Assembly (NCBI GenBank): GCA_031963045.1
Contig: JASSUK010000029.1
Coordinates: forward strand, 1 to 24,743
DNA from: JASSUD01 sp031963045
GTDB lineage: Bacteria; Pseudomonadota; Gammaproteobacteria; Burkholderiales; Burkholderiaceae
Length of the DNA: 24,743 nucleotides
Reading direction: 5' to 3'
The notes under the pieces were generated by a model. The model worked only from the letters and a program-made list of their open reading frames with translations. It was not told the origin of the DNA and searched no databases. Of this stretch, positions 23,866-24,743 are shown piece after piece. Numbering within the stretch: position 1 is the first letter of the stretch; each line of letters begins with the position of its first letter. The position numbers and the translations under genes were made by a program.

Positions 23866-24173
23866 CTAAGTATGGGATCGCACCCATCCTACTACATGCT
23901 CAGCATGCAGATGTGTGTAACGATGCACCATCTTGATATTTCCCCATCCTTCCAGTTCTTCAAGCACTCGATCAGGCGTATTGCCCTGGCTATGCCAACT
24001 AACCCAGGCATGCCGTAAATCATGCCAGCGAAAATTTTTTAAACCAGAAGCTGCTACGGCTTTGTACCAGGCTTTGGTAGATATATGCTTAATACGCCTC
24101 CCCCCCTATAGAAAAAAGCAAATGCTTGTACCTGCTTTTCTATAACCCTACTGTACGTTAAATCGAGGCGGGA
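23866..24173 (-). pseudogene. Tyrosine recombinase (phage-type integrase), C-terminal remnant
   Basis: Read on the minus strand, the last 80 or so codons translate as RRIKHISTKAWYKAV, then RWHDLRHAWVSWHSQG, then MVHRYTHLHAEHV, ending in TAG at 23866. The HxxR (HDLR), the Trp in GWGN and the tyrosine nucleophile (RYTHL) of the integrase catalytic core are present. Just upstream, AFAFFYRG continues the family sequence but in another frame. The break falls in a run of seven C at 24100-24106, and six would restore the frame. The N-terminal half, including the first catalytic Arg, is missing, and a TGA closes the frame at 24174. It lies beside tRNA-His, the usual setting for a decayed phage or island integrase. 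Confidence 0.85.
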
Positions 24174-24273
24174 TCAATATACAATACGCTTGATAGCATA
24201 AGGCTTTTGCAGTAGGCGTATCGGTATGTAGATTAAATAGATCCTCAATCTTATGGACATATGAAGCACCCAT

Positions 24274-24305
24274 AAAAAAAGCCCTTTTTATTTAAAGGGC
24301 AATTT
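24274..24305. terminator. Strong bidirectional intrinsic terminator
   Basis: GCCCTTT (24281-24287) pairs with AAAGGGC (24294-24300) around a six-base loop. On the minus strand seven T follow directly; on the plus strand AATTTTT follows. It ends the minus-strand gene at 24360-24743 and would isolate it from the integrase remnant. Confidence 0.85.
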
Positions 24306-24359
24306 TTACAGCTTAGGCCAACCTAATTTTTATTTACGGCTTGGCATAACGAACTACTT

Positions 24360-24743
24360 TTACACCAGTTTACTTACTAGTGTCGCTATTAACTCGTCTT
24401 TCTTCTCAATAGTCGCCTCTTTTGCAGCCAGCCGTCGCTCAAGTTCAGCAATTCTTTCTTTTGCTGCTCTTAAATCAGAATCAGGACTAGCCGACTCAGA
24501 GCGAGAAGCTAATAACCGGTCAAGCTTCTCATTAGCCTGGAGCCCTAGTTGAGCTGAAGCCGTGGAAGCCAGTGCTGCATTCTTTGAGTTTTCGGCAGCT
24601 CGACTAATTTGTGCAGAATCCATTTTCTTTTTAAAATCCTTGTGGGCAGAACGTATAGTCTCGTGACACTGAATAAGGGTGCGTGTGCCAGAAGAAGCAC
24701 TTTCCGCACACGCATTTTTATATTCAGGCCAACTTTTTAGGAT
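24360..24743 (-). CDS. Hypothetical coiled-coil protein (5' end outside the window)
   Basis: The frame stays open from the stop at 24360 to the right edge (128 codons), so the gene is probably longer than the 87-residue version starting at the ATG at 24623. That ATG has no well-placed ribosome binding site. The part before it (SWPEYKNACAE, TRTLIQCHETIRSAHKDF) has two cysteines and reads like protein. Residues toward the C-terminus form a heptad-like coiled coil (LRAAKERIAELERRLAAKEA), preceded by an Ala/Ser-rich stretch. No function is recognised. Its place beyond an integrase remnant suggests island or prophage cargo, but the GC content looks ordinary. A strong terminator follows. Confidence 0.6.
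   Translation of the reverse strand: MLKSWPEYKNACAESASSGTRTLIQCHETIRSAHKDFKKKMDSAQISRAAENSKNAALASTASAQLGLQANEKLDRLLASRSESASPDSDLRAAKERIAELERRLAAKEATIEKKDELIATLVSKLV

Larger units (their letters stand above)
23804..24359. other. Region between tRNA-His and the last CDS
   Basis: The stretch is filled mainly by the integrase remnant (23866-24173) and a terminator (24274-24305). From 24174 to 24273 a 41-codon minus-strand frame starting at the ATG at 24273 is open, but it resembles nothing I recognise and overlaps the remnant at its end. The first 60 bases after the tRNA contain a fragment that vaguely resembles an inverted tRNA piece. Confidence 0.5.

Noticed and set aside
23933..24145. 70-codon plus-strand frame
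   Set aside because: Antisense to the integrase remnant, whose minus-strand translation is clearly recombinase-like.
24174..24273. 41-codon minus-strand gene before the terminator
   Set aside because: It starts immediately beyond a terminator and overlaps the integrase remnant; nothing supports expression.

Overview
The window looks like a chromosomal segment of a Burkholderiales (beta-proteobacterial) bacterium with a host-associated lifestyle. The 3' end of 5S rRNA, the rph-rdgB-hemW run, the gmk-rpoZ-spoT run, and the recA-recX pair beside tRNA-His are all of Burkholderiaceae type. Between these housekeeping blocks lie effector-like genes (ankyrin/F-box, deamidase-like, Ser/Pro/Asn-rich) and many intergenic repeats. 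That mix fits an intracellular endosymbiont, perhaps a fungal endobacterium of the Mycoavidus/Glomeribacter type. The lineage is inferred from gene content and was not tested by any search.

Layout. 1-753: end of an rrn operon (5S tail, terminator), a second diverged copy of the terminator-plus-REP segment, and a candidate promoter with paired palindromes. 763-4053: two convergent effector candidates. One is a 598-residue protein whose C-terminal part carries a Thr-x5-Cys...His signature like the BLF1/CNF/CheD deamidase fold. The other combines an F-box-like motif with ankyrin repeats. 4415-10629, minus strand: pepP, a beta-carbonic anhydrase gene, a DUF1275 membrane protein gene, hemW, rdgB and rph. 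10919-14388, plus strand: gmk, rpoZ and spoT, serving guanine nucleotide supply, RNA polymerase assembly and (p)ppGpp control. 14410-16998: a CorC/CNNM-type membrane protein and rsmA. 17075-21715: four AT-rich, unrecognised minus-strand genes forming an island. 21910-23534: recX and recA. 23727-24743: tRNA-His, a decayed tyrosine integrase next to it, a strong terminator, and a coiled-coil protein gene that is open to the window edge.

Repeats run through the whole window. At least ten copies or fragments of a REP-like element are present: a GTAG (or CTAC) tetranucleotide beside an imperfect palindrome of the GTTGG...CCAAC type. Several are paired head-to-head or tail-to-tail as REPINs or MITE-like units. 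One supplies the stop codon of recX. A separate 16-bp palindrome occurs three times.

The observations most worth following are the BLF1/CNF-like deamidase candidate, the F-box/ankyrin protein beside it, the REPIN family, and the AT-rich gene island. All functional statements rest on motifs read by eye; no database or structure search was run.
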